Shown: in pieces, positions 37,301 to 44,519 of the stretch | How positions within the stretch are numbered: the stretch's first letter is position 1 | Layout of the letters: the number at the start of each line of letters is the position of its first letter | NCBI GenBank assembly: GCA_034440575.1 | Contig: JAOTOL010001605.1 | Location: 1,922,501 to 1,986,500, forward strand | Direction of reading: 5' to 3' | Length of the DNA: 64,000 bases | Source of the DNA: Imbricaverruca yamaguchii | Lineage: Eukaryota; Arthropoda; Thecostraca; Neoverrucidae | Notes under the pieces: model-generated | What the model was told of the DNA's origin: nothing | Seen by the model: the letters and a program-made list of their open reading frames with translations, nothing else | Database searches by the model: none | Translations under genes and position numbers: made by a program

Positions 37301-37529
37301 TACCAGGTGCTGATAACGACCAAGGACAAGCTCAGGCTAAGATACCTGATCGTTGACCTGAACCGATTCCCAATCCGGCGCAGAAGCTCGACCCAGCGGT
37401 ACACAAATCTCACTTAGTGCATGGCGAACTACCACTCATCCACACTTGAGACTAGCACTGGCACATACCTGTCCAGGGGACAATGACGATGGCCATGCTC
37501 AGGATCAAGAAGACCCTGGATGCTTCCAT
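15297..37529 (-). CDS. THSD1-like transmembrane receptor with TSP1 and CUB-like domains (8 coding exons)
   Basis: Coding exons by position: 37529-37469, 35939-35759, 34796-33859, 24127-23997, 22367-22173, 20089-19852, 16958-16799, 16158-15297. Every junction has GT/AG sites and the phases join without a break (61+181+938+131+195+238+160+862 = 2766 nt, 921 residues plus stop). Order of parts: signal peptide (1-20); ectodomain resembling vertebrate THSD1 (21-394), including a CPPRRPRTF segment and an RYCFDYAAFGW segment like KYCFDF in THSD1; TSP1 repeat (402-452); CUB-like domain (470-580); transmembrane helix (600-619); basic then acidic cytoplasmic tail (620-921). THSD1 in vertebrates is a single-pass membrane protein linked to cell adhesion; that role is inferred here, not shown. 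The CUB-like domain between TSP1 and membrane is not in human THSD1 as I know it. All exons except the last are short and GC-rich. Small exons missed between those listed cannot be excluded, but none is needed by phase. Confidence 0.75.
16264..16330. repeat. (TA)n microsatellite in intron 7
   Basis: About 25 TA units, in the 640-bp intron between exons 7 and 8, close upstream of the exon 8 acceptor. Confidence 0.95.
16799..16958 (-). CDS. THSD1-like exon 7: transmembrane segment
   Basis: Acceptor CTGCCGGGCAG, donor TCCGTCAG followed by GTCAGC; enters in phase 1 and leaves in phase 2. The product is a short juxtamembrane stretch, then LSIFGIVTIALLLALVAAA, a clear membrane-spanning helix, then WHAWRTRPVTARSV, with the positive charges after the helix. 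That is consistent with an outside-N, inside-C single-pass orientation given the cleavable signal peptide. A 7-bp repeat array ends about 15 bp upstream of the acceptor and supplies the pyrimidine-poor tract before it. Confidence 0.7.
16974..17185. repeat. 7-bp repeat (CGTCAGA/CGTCAGG) at the exon 7 acceptor
   Basis: About 30 heptamers, partly alternating as a 14-bp pair. On the gene strand this reads TCTGACG units ending about 15 bp before the exon 7 acceptor, in the place of the polypyrimidine tract. Confidence 0.95.
17186..19160. other. Intron 6 unique DNA
   Basis: No other feature recognised; a short GCGGATTGGCGGTGA repeat occurs near 17340-17385. Confidence 0.5.
19170..19345. repeat. 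15-bp minisatellite (ATCGGACAGTCCCAAC)
   Basis: About twelve units of CATCGGACAGTCCCAA in intron 6 of the THSD1-like gene. The array is frame-open on both strands by virtue of its length and is not coding. Confidence 0.9.
19566..19851 (-). repeat. ~84-bp array made of the exon 6 donor junction
   Basis: Three units downstream of exon 6 repeat, on the gene strand, the last about 30 exon bases (GGCGAGTTTGTGGCGTCGGT onward), the 5' splice site GTGAGC and the first intron bases. With the true junction that makes four tandem donors at about 84-bp spacing. The copies differ at a few bases but each keeps GT. Confidence 0.85.
19852..20089 (-). CDS. THSD1-like exon 6: CUB-like domain
   Basis: Acceptor CGTCTCGTCGCCAG, donor GTGGCCGTAG followed by GTGAGC; enters in phase 0, leaves in phase 1. 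The pattern LRLQFSYFSMSGG, LQARDG, LLLDG, a small turn, then SCLVLRYVSTGG and WRGEFVASVVAV matches the CUB layout (hydrophobic strand, DG turn, LL-G, paired strands, closing strand). The last roughly 30 bases of this exon plus the donor are copied three times downstream in the 19571-19851 array. The upstream intron side starts directly in another array. Confidence 0.75.
20098..20822. repeat. ~57-bp array directly upstream of exon 6
   Basis: About twelve units of GGTGGTCTGTTGAGACGGGA, CTGGTCAGCTGGACTGG and CCGTCACAAGTACAGGCTC, some longer by a duplicated GGACTGGTC block. The array runs right to the exon 6 acceptor. On the gene strand each unit holds CCCGTCTC..ACAGACCAC, close to the real CCCGTCTCGTCGCCAGACCAC. 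Confidence 0.9.
22173..22367 (-). CDS. THSD1-like exon 5: end of TSP1, linker and start of CUB-like domain
   Basis: Acceptor GTGACCCTGCAG, donor TGGCGGTTCGAG followed by GTGAGG; phase 0 on both sides (65 codons). It begins GETLQTQQCRLPPCP, the C-terminal strand of a TSP1 repeat with its last two cysteines. A proline/alanine-rich linker follows, then CRCGCDVILSLG and an N-Y-T sequon, and C-R-G-V-G-L-W-R-F-E, the first strands of a CUB-like fold. The acceptor and the first roughly 40 exon bases are repeated in tandem upstream (see the array at 22368-22680). Only this most gene-proximal copy opens into the rest of the exon. Confidence 0.75.
22368..22680 (-). repeat. ~64-bp array made of the exon 5 acceptor junction
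   Basis: Four extra copies of the exon 5 3' splice site lie in tandem upstream of the real one. On the gene strand each unit reads GTGACCCTGCAG, then the exon bases GGGGAGACCCTGCAGACC onward to CTGCCGCCGTG, then intron-like ACCTGTGGTGAC. The farthest copy is shorter and diverged. Confidence 0.9.
22681..23480. other. Intron 4 sequence
   Basis: CACC/GTCAC-rich degenerate repeat at 22700-22960 followed by unique DNA; no gene seen. Confidence 0.5.
23505..23690. repeat. 31-bp minisatellite (CACATCCGGGCCCACCGGCC)
   Basis: Five full units at 31-bp spacing, in intron 4. Each holds the palindromes GGGCCC and CCGGCCGG. Confidence 0.9.
23755..23985. repeat. 32-bp minisatellite near the exon 4 donor
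   Basis: Seven units of GGTATGTGTAGTGTGTACAC then TGTACAGTGGGC at 32-bp spacing. The GTGTACAC and TGTACA palindromes recur in each. The array ends about 12 bp from the exon 4 donor. Confidence 0.9.
23997..24127 (-). CDS. THSD1-like exon 4: first part of the TSP1 repeat
   Basis: Acceptor GTGGTGCTGTTACAG, donor TTCTGCCAG followed by GTGATC; enters in phase 1 (C joins TG to give Leu) and leaves in phase 0. It carries the TSP1 hallmark WTQWSPCGGACG followed by the SSRVRYRLC strand, with tryptophans two residues apart and four of the six TSP1 cysteines. The remaining two cysteines are in exon 5. A 32-bp minisatellite begins about 12 bp past the donor. Confidence 0.85.
24140..25485. other. Intron 3 sequence
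   Basis: Unique DNA with no feature recognised between exon 4 and the retrotransposon. Confidence 0.5.
25490..26625 (-). mobile_element. 5'-truncated non-LTR retrotransposon (reverse transcriptase, CR1/Jockey-like)
   Basis: A single open frame ending at 25595 encodes the second half of a reverse transcriptase. Motifs: SDRQQRVMLNG, LSGVPQGSVLGPLLF, the catalytic FADDLKVF, CKIMHVGKQ, DLGVIL, then the thumb and C-terminal region YVRPHLEYCIQAW, RLRGDLIEVFK and HWNQLPENIV. The endonuclease and the RT fingers are missing, so this is a 5'-truncated copy beginning near 26625. Downstream of the stop, gene-strand CTTTATGT-type octamers occur about three times near 25490-25515, like the short terminal repeats of CR1 elements. 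The frame has no stop, which points to a recent insertion. It lies in intron 3 in the same direction as the host gene. Confidence 0.85.
26630..27540. other. Intron 3 sequence
   Basis: Unique DNA; a GC-rich patch around 27120-27330 has open frames on both strands but no splice support. Confidence 0.45.
27560..28060. repeat. 29-36-bp higher-order repeat (GCGACACTCGG)
   Basis: Roughly fifteen units starting GCGACACTCGGTTTGTG or GCGACACTAGGTTTGCG, spaced 29-36 bp. Four types alternate (CAGCCGTGAGTG, CATATTGTGGACG, CAGTTATGCACTT, TGTCGTGTACC), giving a longer period of about 130 bp. Confidence 0.8.
28370..28875. repeat. ~68-bp minisatellite (ACATGGCGTGGAACATGGCG)
   Basis: About seven units, each with CATGGCGTATCATGGCATGG, TGTCGTGC and GCGACATGTCCGTCA, at about 68-bp spacing. 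Confidence 0.9.
29081..30070. mobile_element. 990-bp piggyBac-type MITE, copy A
   Basis: Flanked by TTAA on both sides (29077-29080, 30071-30074). Its ends are inverted: CACGCGCCCTGGAGGG at the left and CCCTCCAGTGCACGTG at the right. TTAA duplication is the piggyBac signature. No transposase frame. A second copy lies in inverted orientation at 61943-62915 with the same internal order of blocks. Confidence 0.8.
30080..31620. other. Intron 3 sequence
   Basis: AT-rich unique DNA; no gene or repeat of note. Confidence 0.5.
31628..31755. repeat. 16-bp minisatellite (CACCGGACCACAATGT)
   Basis: Eight units, with TCACC and GGCC variants alternating. Confidence 0.9.
31915..32560. repeat. 30-bp minisatellite (CCACAGCACAGGTGTCGGTC)
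   Basis: About 21 units with ACTCACCCCG or ATTTACCTCG halves and AGGTG/ATTTG variants. Thirty bases is ten codons, so long frames on both strands are produced by the array and are not genes. Confidence 0.95.
32776..32937 (-). mobile_element. SINE with tRNA-Val-like head
   Basis: On the minus strand it starts GGGACGAGTGGCCTAGGGG, with A-box (TGGCCTAGGGG) and B-box (GGGTTCGAGTC). A cloverleaf can be drawn with anticodon CAC, but two acceptor-stem pairs and one anticodon-stem pair fail. After the head comes a body with CGCGACCAATCGGCGTGAGA and GGTTGATGT-like sequence. It is bounded by a 20-bp direct repeat (CCCCTGATGCAGGCTGAGGT) at 32756-32775 and 32938-32957, a retroposition target duplication; the first bases of the duplication and head overlap. 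Confidence 0.8.
32960..33850. other. Intron 3 sequence
   Basis: Unique DNA between the SINE and exon 3; nothing recognised. Confidence 0.5.
33859..34796 (-). CDS. THSD1-like exon 3: main ectodomain
   Basis: Enters at the acceptor GCGTTTCCAG and starts R-G-N-A-T-S, in frame with exon 2. It leaves at GCC GGC GC followed by GTGAGT (phase 1). Residues 81-394 of the protein. Visible features: N-linked sequons (N-A-T at its start, N-V-S in the middle), a CPPRRPRTFAVTGVLVH segment matching the place of CPFPVDKPN in THSD1, a glycine/alanine-rich low-complexity insert (GAGAGGDGGAAP), and close to the end RYVRYCFDYAAFGW followed by a cysteine-containing strand, like the last Ig-like fold of THSD1. The long reading frames on the other strand and in the other minus frame across this exon are high-GC shadows. 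Confidence 0.75.
35040..35345. repeat. ~29-bp minisatellite in intron 2 (GTGTGGGCGGTACGACTTCC)
   Basis: About ten units with TGCTCAGCG linkers and GGGGTTACAACTTCC variants, lying about 250 bp upstream of exon 3. Confidence 0.85.
35759..35939 (-). CDS. THSD1-like exon 2: N-terminal ectodomain
   Basis: Acceptor is CTCTTTTTGTAG, donor is CACAG followed by GTAACT. It enters in phase 1 and leaves in phase 2 (AG, completed to AGA by the first base of exon 3). The product runs from NSRTARGG through LTAQEV, QLFSLKIHERDV and VTVTIGRP to SDSSH. It corresponds in place to the first beta-rich stretch of the THSD1 ectodomain. Two TGACGTCA palindromes lie inside the coding sequence as DVT codons. Confidence 0.7.
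36080..36330. repeat. Degenerate CAGACACCGAG/CCCACAGACCGGGTC repeat
   Basis: Diverged units of about 24-30 bp in intron 1 of the THSD1-like gene. Confidence 0.6.
36600..37092. repeat. 28-bp minisatellite (GGGAGTATCCACCAGTCATC)
   Basis: Regular units at 28-bp spacing from about 36840 to 37090 and older diverged GAGTACCCACCATTTATCATG units from 36600. Lies in intron 1. Confidence 0.9.
37469..37529 (-). CDS. THSD1-like exon 1: start codon and signal peptide
   Basis: Reads MEASRVFLILSMAIVIVPWT, a short N-terminus with a hydrophobic core and no charged residue after position 5, typical of a secretory signal peptide. It ends in phase 1 at a GTATGTG donor (CTGGACAG before it). The lone G joins TC at the start of exon 2 to make a valine codon. 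The ATG is followed by G but has T at -3, so the start context is moderate. No upstream in-frame start is apparent. Confidence 0.75.
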
Positions 37530-38200
37530 GGAGCCCTAGCGCCTGGAGGCTGGTGCGTCATGCAACTGCTGGACCTGGAACAGGTGTTGCGACTGTAATG
37601 AACTACTGATGAAATATGCTGATGTGCGACTTGAATGCGAGTAGCGATGTAAGGTCGGCAATCAGCGCTCATTTGTAAGCTAGAAATAACTAATGGTAAT
37701 GGTAATGGTAATGGTAACCAATGGTAGCTGCATGACAGGTACTTGTGTTCAATTTGAAAAGGATTTGACGCAAACGTCTATGAGAAAAGACAAACAGCTC
37801 GACACTCAACATGTTTTTCATGCCCACACGAATGGAAACGGCTGCAAAATGCGAAATAATGCAAAATGCAAATTGCTCGCTCACTTTAAATAAATTAAAA
37901 CGCTCTTGCAACCAAATACTCGGACACTCATTATTGTTTGAGCCGACCTCTTTGCTGCTGCCTCGGTGTGTTGCTGACACTCGAGCCGACCGTCGGTGCG
38001 ACTGCAGGGTGCACACGGTGCCCGCTACGGCGCCGTACCCCGCCGCGGCACAGTGGGTCTGAGTTATTGACGAGCCCCAGGCCGGTGGACCGACCTTGCG
38101 ACACTGCGACGCGGCACAACGACGGTCGTTCGGTCCGCGCGCCATCGATCGACGAAGACGGGCGCCGAAATCGACTCGCTTCGCCGTAATGCCGGGTGGT
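37530..38200 (-). promoter_or_regulatory. Possible promoter/5' UTR region of the THSD1-like gene
   Basis: This is the sequence directly upstream of the signal-peptide start codon. It holds an arthropod-initiator-like ATCAGT near 37600, a short TGGTAA hexamer run at 37693-37720 and a CpG-rich block around 37930-38180 that stands out from AT-rich neighbours. No clear TATA box was found. The assignment rests on position and base composition only. Confidence 0.25.
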
Positions 38201-38209
38201 GCTGAAGGC

Positions 38210-38700
38210 AGCTGAGCCTGTGGCAGTGAGTGTTGAAGCCGGACCTGAGTGAGGGTGTGCAGGCACTCGCTGACTGCCCACCAGTTTGTGTGTTTTCCCA
38301 CGTTAATTTTCCAGGCCCGTGACCACCAAGGGTAACCACAGGCTGTTGAAGCTGGCCGTCAGCTCGACCCCTGCCTGAGTCTCAGTGGCCATCGTCGCGT
38401 CGTGAACATCAGCCCGGCCAGATACTGTGGCAGCGGGCGACGAGGCTGGACCCGAGTGGGGGTGTACGGACACTGCCCGACTTTGCTCGCCAATTTACGT
38501 GTTTTCCCACGCGAATTTGCCAGGTCCGCGACCACCGGGTAGTTGGCTACTGGAATTCAGGGGCGCGTCGACTGCTTGGTCATGCTGCGCCCATGTGTGA
38601 CCACCGGGTAGCCACAACCCGTTGAAGCTGGCCGCCAGCTCTGCCCTGTCCGAGACCCGGCGGCCACCGTCGCGTCGTGAGCAGCATCGCCTTCTGGGAC
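38210..38700. repeat. ~250-bp tandem duplication
   Basis: The block with TGTGTTTTCCCACG, GTGACCACC, GTTGAAGCTGGCC and GTCGCGTCGTGAGCA occurs twice, slightly rearranged. No coding potential is evident. Confidence 0.6.
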
Positions 38701-39985
38701 AAGGGGACGGAGGTACCTGAAGGATGATGACCATGCGAATGACGACACATAATGCTTCCATCAGACGCCATGGATAGCACGACTTTTAACCGGCTGCCAG
38801 CGGCAGGAGCCAGCGTTGGGCGGGTCAATTATCGGTGGCGTGCCGCGACCGCGCACTTCCTGCGGATGCCGTCCGTGATGAGCTCTCGCTGTCCGGTACT
38901 AATGGCGGCATTACCGATTCGCCAGTCTCCGCCCCACTCATTATCCACCAGGTCGATGTGCGCCCGCCCGCGATACTCGCTGATTCGGTGCGTTAGATCT
39001 GAGCCTGTAGCATCATGTAATGTAGCGCTCAGCATGGCTATACACATGACTGGACATGGCGTGTAGCACTGAACATTGTTCTTCATCATTGATCATCGGT
39101 ATGGCCTCCGCACGAACGTGTCGTGCTGTATCGACATGTTCTCGAAACACGAACACGAACATGTCGTGCTGTATCGACATGTTCTCAGACTGTCACGTTA
39201 CCCAATATAACAGTCGATGAAGCACACTTGTGGCGCTCGAACTTGTTGAATGATCCAGGATCATGCGGTGACCATCGAATGCTTTGTTGCTTAACAGTTC
39301 TGATAATTTTTATAATGCAACTACAGTGGGAGTCTGAGAGGAATGTTTATGCAGCAGACCATATTATGTCGCTATTACTAGCCCTTTTTGCAATCATTTG
39401 TTTTCTCCTCGCAGTGCTCGAACTACCACTACATAGCCATTAGAGCAAGTGAAATCAGTGTCGCGAACTGAAAGTTAGCAGTTTGGAAGTGTCAGTTACG
39501 TTTATAAACGGATTAAATTCCCCGCTTATGTAAATTAGGAGAGAAAAGAAAGCCTCCATAAAAGGAGTAAAATTTCCGTCGCTACTATTGTCACTTTCAT
39601 TTTCCCTTGTTGTTTCCTGGATGCTACCCAACTGCCATGCCCCTAAGAGCTACACAGCACTGAATAATCCACCATTTTCTCCAGCTGGAAGCTAATTATC
39701 GAGACCATCAGCCAGCTACAACGCAAACTATATCGCACCGTAACTAGACCACTCGTGTTCGGCAAAAACGCATCGCGTGGTGGTACTAATTGCGCTTTCA
39801 AAATCCCGTGCGGCATCCCTGGACGTCGAGAGCTTCACATCATCGACTGTGTGTGCTGACACAAAGTGACGCGTCGTTCTCAACGTGGCACGGAAGATCG
39901 GTCAGGCGGTGCGCTATCGCCACATTCCTCTTCATGCCACGTGTCAGATTGCGTGGCTCGTTCACAATTTATGCCGGGCCATTGT
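38701..39985. other. No gene seen
   Basis: Unique DNA except for the duplicated hairpin at 39114-39184. Confidence 0.5.
39114..39184. repeat. Duplicated hairpin (GAACATGTCG / CGACATGTTC)
   Basis: 39157-39184 is a perfect inverted repeat with 10-bp arms and an 8-base loop (TGCTGTAT). 39114-39141 is a second copy with one mismatch in the arm. Confidence 0.85.
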
Positions 39986-39989
39986 TATC

Positions 39990-40215
39990 GTTCATGCTTC
40001 GCGTAGTTCCCGCCTCGACAGCCCCAGACTGCTCTGCTCCCGCCTCGACAGTCCAGACTGCCAAACTCCCGTCATTCAACTCCAGACTGCTCGGCTCCCG
40101 CCCCGACAGCCCAGACTGCTCGGCTCCCGCCTCGACAGCCGCAGACTGCTCGGCTCCCGCCTCGACAGCCCAGACTGCTCGGCTCCCGCCTCGACAGCCG
40201 CAGACTGCTCGGCGC
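39990..40215. repeat. 30-bp minisatellite (CTCCCGCCTCGACAGCC)
   Basis: About seven units with GCAGACTGCTCGG or CCAGACTGCTCGG; codon-multiple length keeps several frames open. Confidence 0.9.
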
Positions 40216-40570
40216 GCCGCTGGCTTTGTGTCGCCGTCAGACACGCGGCGGTGTCGCAGCCGAGGCCGTCTGGGCCGCGACGACCCCGCCCGCGGCCAAT
40301 CGATACGTTTTGTTTAACGCGGCGGCCGGCGGGACATTATCGGCGCTTTGCACGCGATTCGTGGATTTGGTCGGCGCTCGCGACGACGCCGTCGGCGAGC
40401 ACCCGGCAACAGGAGGATTGTTTGTCGCGGCCGGCTCAGCCGACCCGCTCTCAATCCCGGTCTCATTAGCGGGAATGGCGTGGATGGGAACAGGGGCGAC
40501 GGCTCCGGTGATTTATGCCGTCGCTGCCGGCGAAGGAAATGGCAACGAGGAATGGTAATGCGATATAGAG
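40216..40570. other. CpG-rich block, no gene assigned
   Basis: Unusually CpG-rich unique DNA with a 110-codon plus-strand frame. The frame has no recognisable domain and no splice-bounded start, so it is not called as a gene. It could be an unmethylated regulatory block. Confidence 0.35.
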
Positions 40571-40713
40571 TGGCCGCCCAGTCAAATCTGGTGCGCTGAT
40601 TGCTCCCGGGACATTGGTGAACTTGCCGTCACGCAGCTTGGTGGCCGCTCCAGCCTGCCTGCCTCGTGTTCACTTTCGTAAGCCGACATGCAACGTGTAC
40701 GTTTGTGTGCGGT

Positions 40714-40714
<1 letters not shown>

Positions 40715-40778
<64 letters not shown>
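40715..40778. repeat. (CA)n microsatellite
   Basis: About 31 uninterrupted CA units. Confidence 0.98.
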
Positions 40779-40782
<4 letters not shown>

Positions 40783-41117
40783 GCATGGCTTCCCGTAATA
40801 CGTGTCGTGACAAGAACGCCGCATCTGATATGGTACAAGGGCTGTATTTCTTCAATTAGTTTTACACTAATCCCACTTAAATTGATGTTAAATCGGCTTT
40901 CTTTTTGGCGCAACTGCAAATAAAATGTGTTCCCTGAAGCTGACGGGTAGGGCGCCAAGAGCACATACAAGTAGAACATTGTAGAGCAAAAAGTAATGCA
41001 ATAATAGCCATGGTATAGAAGCAGCTGGACGGTGAGAAAACAGGACAAAACAAAGTCTGAAGTTATTGCAAAGCTACATATTATTAACGTAAAACTTGTA
41101 CTAAAATAAAACAAGGC

Positions 41118-41360
41118 AATCTCAGCTCAGATGGTCAGAGCGCTGGACTGCACTGGTCTCCCCTGTGTTGGCCGGACTGTGTTCAAGTCGCTTCACCCGC
41201 TTGTATTTAATCCACTGCTGGGAGGTTCAATTCGCAACTGACTCGATAACGCCGGGATGAGTTATCGGGGCTGCATTGTCGGTGTTTTGACGGCAGGTTG
41301 AACCTTCCGTAAAAAATCGGCCGTTGAACTGGAATTAATGGATCGGATGGTTGCGCCTTC
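41118..41360 (+). mobile_element. SINE family 2, copy 1 (tRNA-headed)
   Basis: Head CTCAGATGGTCAGAGCGCTGG with a B-box-like GTGTTCAAGTC, body with CAACTGACTCGATAACGCCGGG, TCGGTGTTTTGACGG and the tail motif GGAATTAATGGATCGG. Shares the body with copies at 41630 and 44185. Confidence 0.7.
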
Positions 41361-41629
41361 CATTTTTCGCCTATATGCGTAGAGGTAATAAAACACTCCT
41401 CGAAGTGTTTTATTCTGCTTACTTCCTTTCCTCCAATGCAACGTATAAACTCAGCACCGGTTATCATGCATGGCACTTTAACGGACCAGGGGAATATGAT
41501 GTGGAGATGCCTTGCATGGACTTGCTCAGTTAGCTCAATTTTTATCATAATTGTCCATTCCCTTTCCAGTCAGGATAAAGAAAAAAATAGTGAAGCCATT
41601 GCGTTGCTAAATCCGATATATACCTAGAT

Positions 41630-41805
41630 AATGCGAATGCGGTTCACTTGGCAACTGGCTCGACAAGGCCGGGGTGATTTATCCGGGCGGTAGTATCGGT
41701 GTTTTGACGGTAGGTTAAACTTTCCGTCAAATTTATGCGTTGAACTGGAATTAATGGATCGGGTGGTGGAACCAGGGTTCACACACCAAGATCTGCTTGG
41801 AAATA
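41630..41805 (+). mobile_element. SINE family 2, copy 2 (headless)
   Basis: Begins GGTTCACTTGGCAACTGGCT inside the body and continues through TCGGTGTTTTGACGGTAGG and GGAATTAATGGATCGGGTGG to an ACCAGGGTTCAC end. The tRNA head is absent, as expected of a 5'-truncated insertion. Confidence 0.7.
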
Positions 41806-41809
41806 TAAC

Positions 41810-43270
41810 CATCGTTCATAAAGCCACCCCAACAAGGGTCGGGGCAGATTGTTTTAGTTCAAAAAGTTGTACGTGTCAGAAAAAGCCAGAGAGGATAATG
41901 CCAAATCACGTGCAATCCGAGCCATTTTCCCCAAGAACTAATCCCGTGGAAAGGAGACTCGACATCTAAGCCGATCTGCGAATGTTTCCAACAGAGACGG
42001 CGGACTGTCTGATAGTGCTCTGACAGCCTTTCGGGATCTTTTGTTTGTCGTGCTTTCACCGTGTAATGGTCTCTTCAGTTCCAAACATGTGGGCAAGTGT
42101 TTTTCTACCCGCATGCTTAATGTTTTAATAGACGTAGGAGTGATGTTTGCATTTCTTTGGTTGCTCATCTCGCTTCTGGTCTTATTGCACCGCTGCTTTA
42201 TGACAGGTGAGTCATTAGACTCTTTGGCTACAGTAAAGTTGTATTTAGGCTTTTGGACCTCGCTATAATTCCAGAATTCGAACGTGTGTTTCTCATCCTG
42301 GCATACCCGATGATTGAATACAAATACAGATGTAAATAGTACGGACAGTACTGCAATATGTGAGAACGTTCATCCGCAACCACACATGCGTCAGTAATTT
42401 TACGGCGAGTGTATTGCAGAATAGAGGATTAGTACATGCTTGCTTTAAACTCCAGAAAACGTCCAAGTAAATTTCTTAGAGATACCCCGCATTGATATTT
42501 GGAAAGGGAGCCGATAAAAGCGTGACGAGGAGGCCCTGAAATGGCGGAACATTGTGATTTCCCCGGGGCGCGATAATGGTCCATGATTGCCCACACTCAG
42601 CGTTAAGGTTTTGCGCTGTCTGAAAAGGACTATGGGAACACGAGCTTGCATTTATCCTTAGTCTACTAACCAACGCAGTAAGGCAAGTAGCCGGCACTTC
42701 ACGACTTGCTTACTCTGAGCTGAAGCCCTGAATTGTGAAGCACAATAATGCGCATTAGTCATATAGGAAAACCTAGCCAGGTTCGTTTGAGGACAAGTAC
42801 ACACAGTATAACATGCCAGCATTCATACTTTCCGGCCGAATACCTCCATACAGTATCCACGTTCATGCGTGGTATTAGTGTCATGAATGGTATCGTCACA
42901 CAGCAATGAGTATATAATCATTGCACATCACAAATCATTCTCAGCTGCCACCGGGCCTGGAAGCTATCGATCTGAACGTTAGGTCGCGACTAGAACGAGG
43001 TTCGGATGTCACGCACGAGTAACTCTGCCAGGAATAGCACTGTTGATGCCCACCAATCACGGGATGAGACGGTTGGGCTGTTTTTTGGCACACGTCCGCC
43101 CGATTGGTGGCTGGGAGCTGTCTGGGTTACAGCCGATGCTCTGACCCGGCCAGTATCAGCAGACAAAGGACACGACGCCACTGGATGATATCCTAACGAG
43201 GCAGAATATTTCCTGTAGCAATAGTAGAATGGCCTACTAATAAGCTTGTGAATCAGTGACGCAAGTGTGA
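41810..43270. other. No gene seen
   Basis: AT-rich unique DNA with short frames only. Confidence 0.5.
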
Positions 43271-43319
43271 CTGGTGAGTTTTCAGTTACATATACTGCAT
43301 CCTTCATATACGGCGGAAC

Positions 43320-43930
43320 GGGCAGGTGCCAGAGGGCCAAAGCACCCCCCCCCCCACCTTACAGCGACAAGGGGGCTGGCCGCCTCCTGCGATGCACACA
43401 CGGATAACTTGGCAGGCGCCCGCCTAGTTCCCTTCCCTCGGTTACTGGGTTTTCGCCGTGAAACCGAGGGAGGAACTTGCCACGCACTGCTAGGCCGGCT
43501 AAGGAGGACACGAGGACGGCGCCTCGAACTCAAGAGGGCGCCTCGAAAATGGGCAAGAATCCATCTAGGTTAGAAGTGGAAGCCCCGGGCTTGGCAGCAC
43601 CTTCCAATTTGGAAGAGTAGTTCTAATTTATAAGAGTAGTCCTAATTTAAAAGAGTAGGCTCCAAGATCGCAATGAAAGCCCCCAGATCGAAGAGAAGGA
43701 CCCAAGATGAGATAAGATAATTATCAGCTAAGAGACATGGCATGCGGACGCAAGGAAAGGCCCCAAAGACGGATATGAAAGCATCAGGAAATGGAAAACG
43801 GCCACTGAGATAGGATAGGAGGCCACTAATTTGCAAAATTGGGTCTATGGGAGAGACGAAGATTCTTCCAGTGTGCAAGAGAACGCCTCAAAGATGAATT
43901 AGTCCCTGGAATAGAAGAGGAAGCCTCCCG
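43320..43930. repeat. Old transposon-like purine-rich repeat
   Basis: Series of AAGGACCCAAGATGAGA, AAAGGCCCCAAAGACGG and GAAGCCCCGGGCTTGG blocks similar in style to the inside of the 6794-7299 hAT MITE, preceded by a poly-C run at 43346-43358. No clear ends or target duplication. Confidence 0.4.
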
Positions 43931-44184
43931 CACCCCTAAATGCATTTTTATTTAGACGTTCCTCCATCTACGACGTCTTGGAGCGGCTTACGGAGCTCCG
44001 AAAGTATTACGCATAAAGGACCACCATTCTTTTCCCCCTTAATGCTTGTGATAGGGCGCAAATGACGAGCATGGCTGTTGCCAATTGTGGTTCACCCTAT
44101 CCCTTGTTAGGAGGCTGACTTTTTCTCTTTTTTCTTTTTATAAATAAATTTAAACCGTGTTGTTGCTGGGGTGGCTTTAGGAAC

Positions 44185-44515
44185 CAGGGTTCTATTGCTA
44201 AGCAGAGCTTGATGCGTGAACCCTGGTCCCACCACCCGATCCATTAATTCCAGTCAAACGGCAGAATTTAGACCGAAAGTTTAGCGTGCCGTCAATGCAC
44301 CGACACTGCCGCCCGGTAGCTCGTCCCCGGCCTTATCGGGCCAGCTGCCAACTGACTCTCCAGCCCGTGGGCTAAATGCGAGCGCGCGAAGCGACTCGAA
44401 CCCTGCGTTGCCAGGACAGGGGAGACCAGTGCAGGCCAGCGCTCTAACCAACTGGGCTACCGGGGCGGCAAAGAGCTGCCGGGGCGGCTCTAACCAACCG
44501 AGCTACCAGGCTTGC
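44185..44515 (-). mobile_element. SINE family 2, copy 3 (most complete)
   Basis: On the minus strand: a doubled head (GTAGCTCGGTTGGTTAGAGC, then GTAGCCCAGTTGGTTAGAGC) with B-box GGGTTCGAGTC, the body CAGCTGGCCCGATAAGGCCG and GCATTGACGGCACGC, then GGAATTAATGGATCGGGTGG. It ends in an inverted pair (ACCAGGGTTCAC / GAACCCTGGT) that can fold as a terminal hairpin. Confidence 0.75.
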
Positions 44516-44519
44516 CCCT

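Noticed and set aside
40226..40558. 110-codon plus-strand frame in a CpG-rich block
   Set aside because: Begins and ends without splice sites or a recognisable domain; composition alone can explain it.
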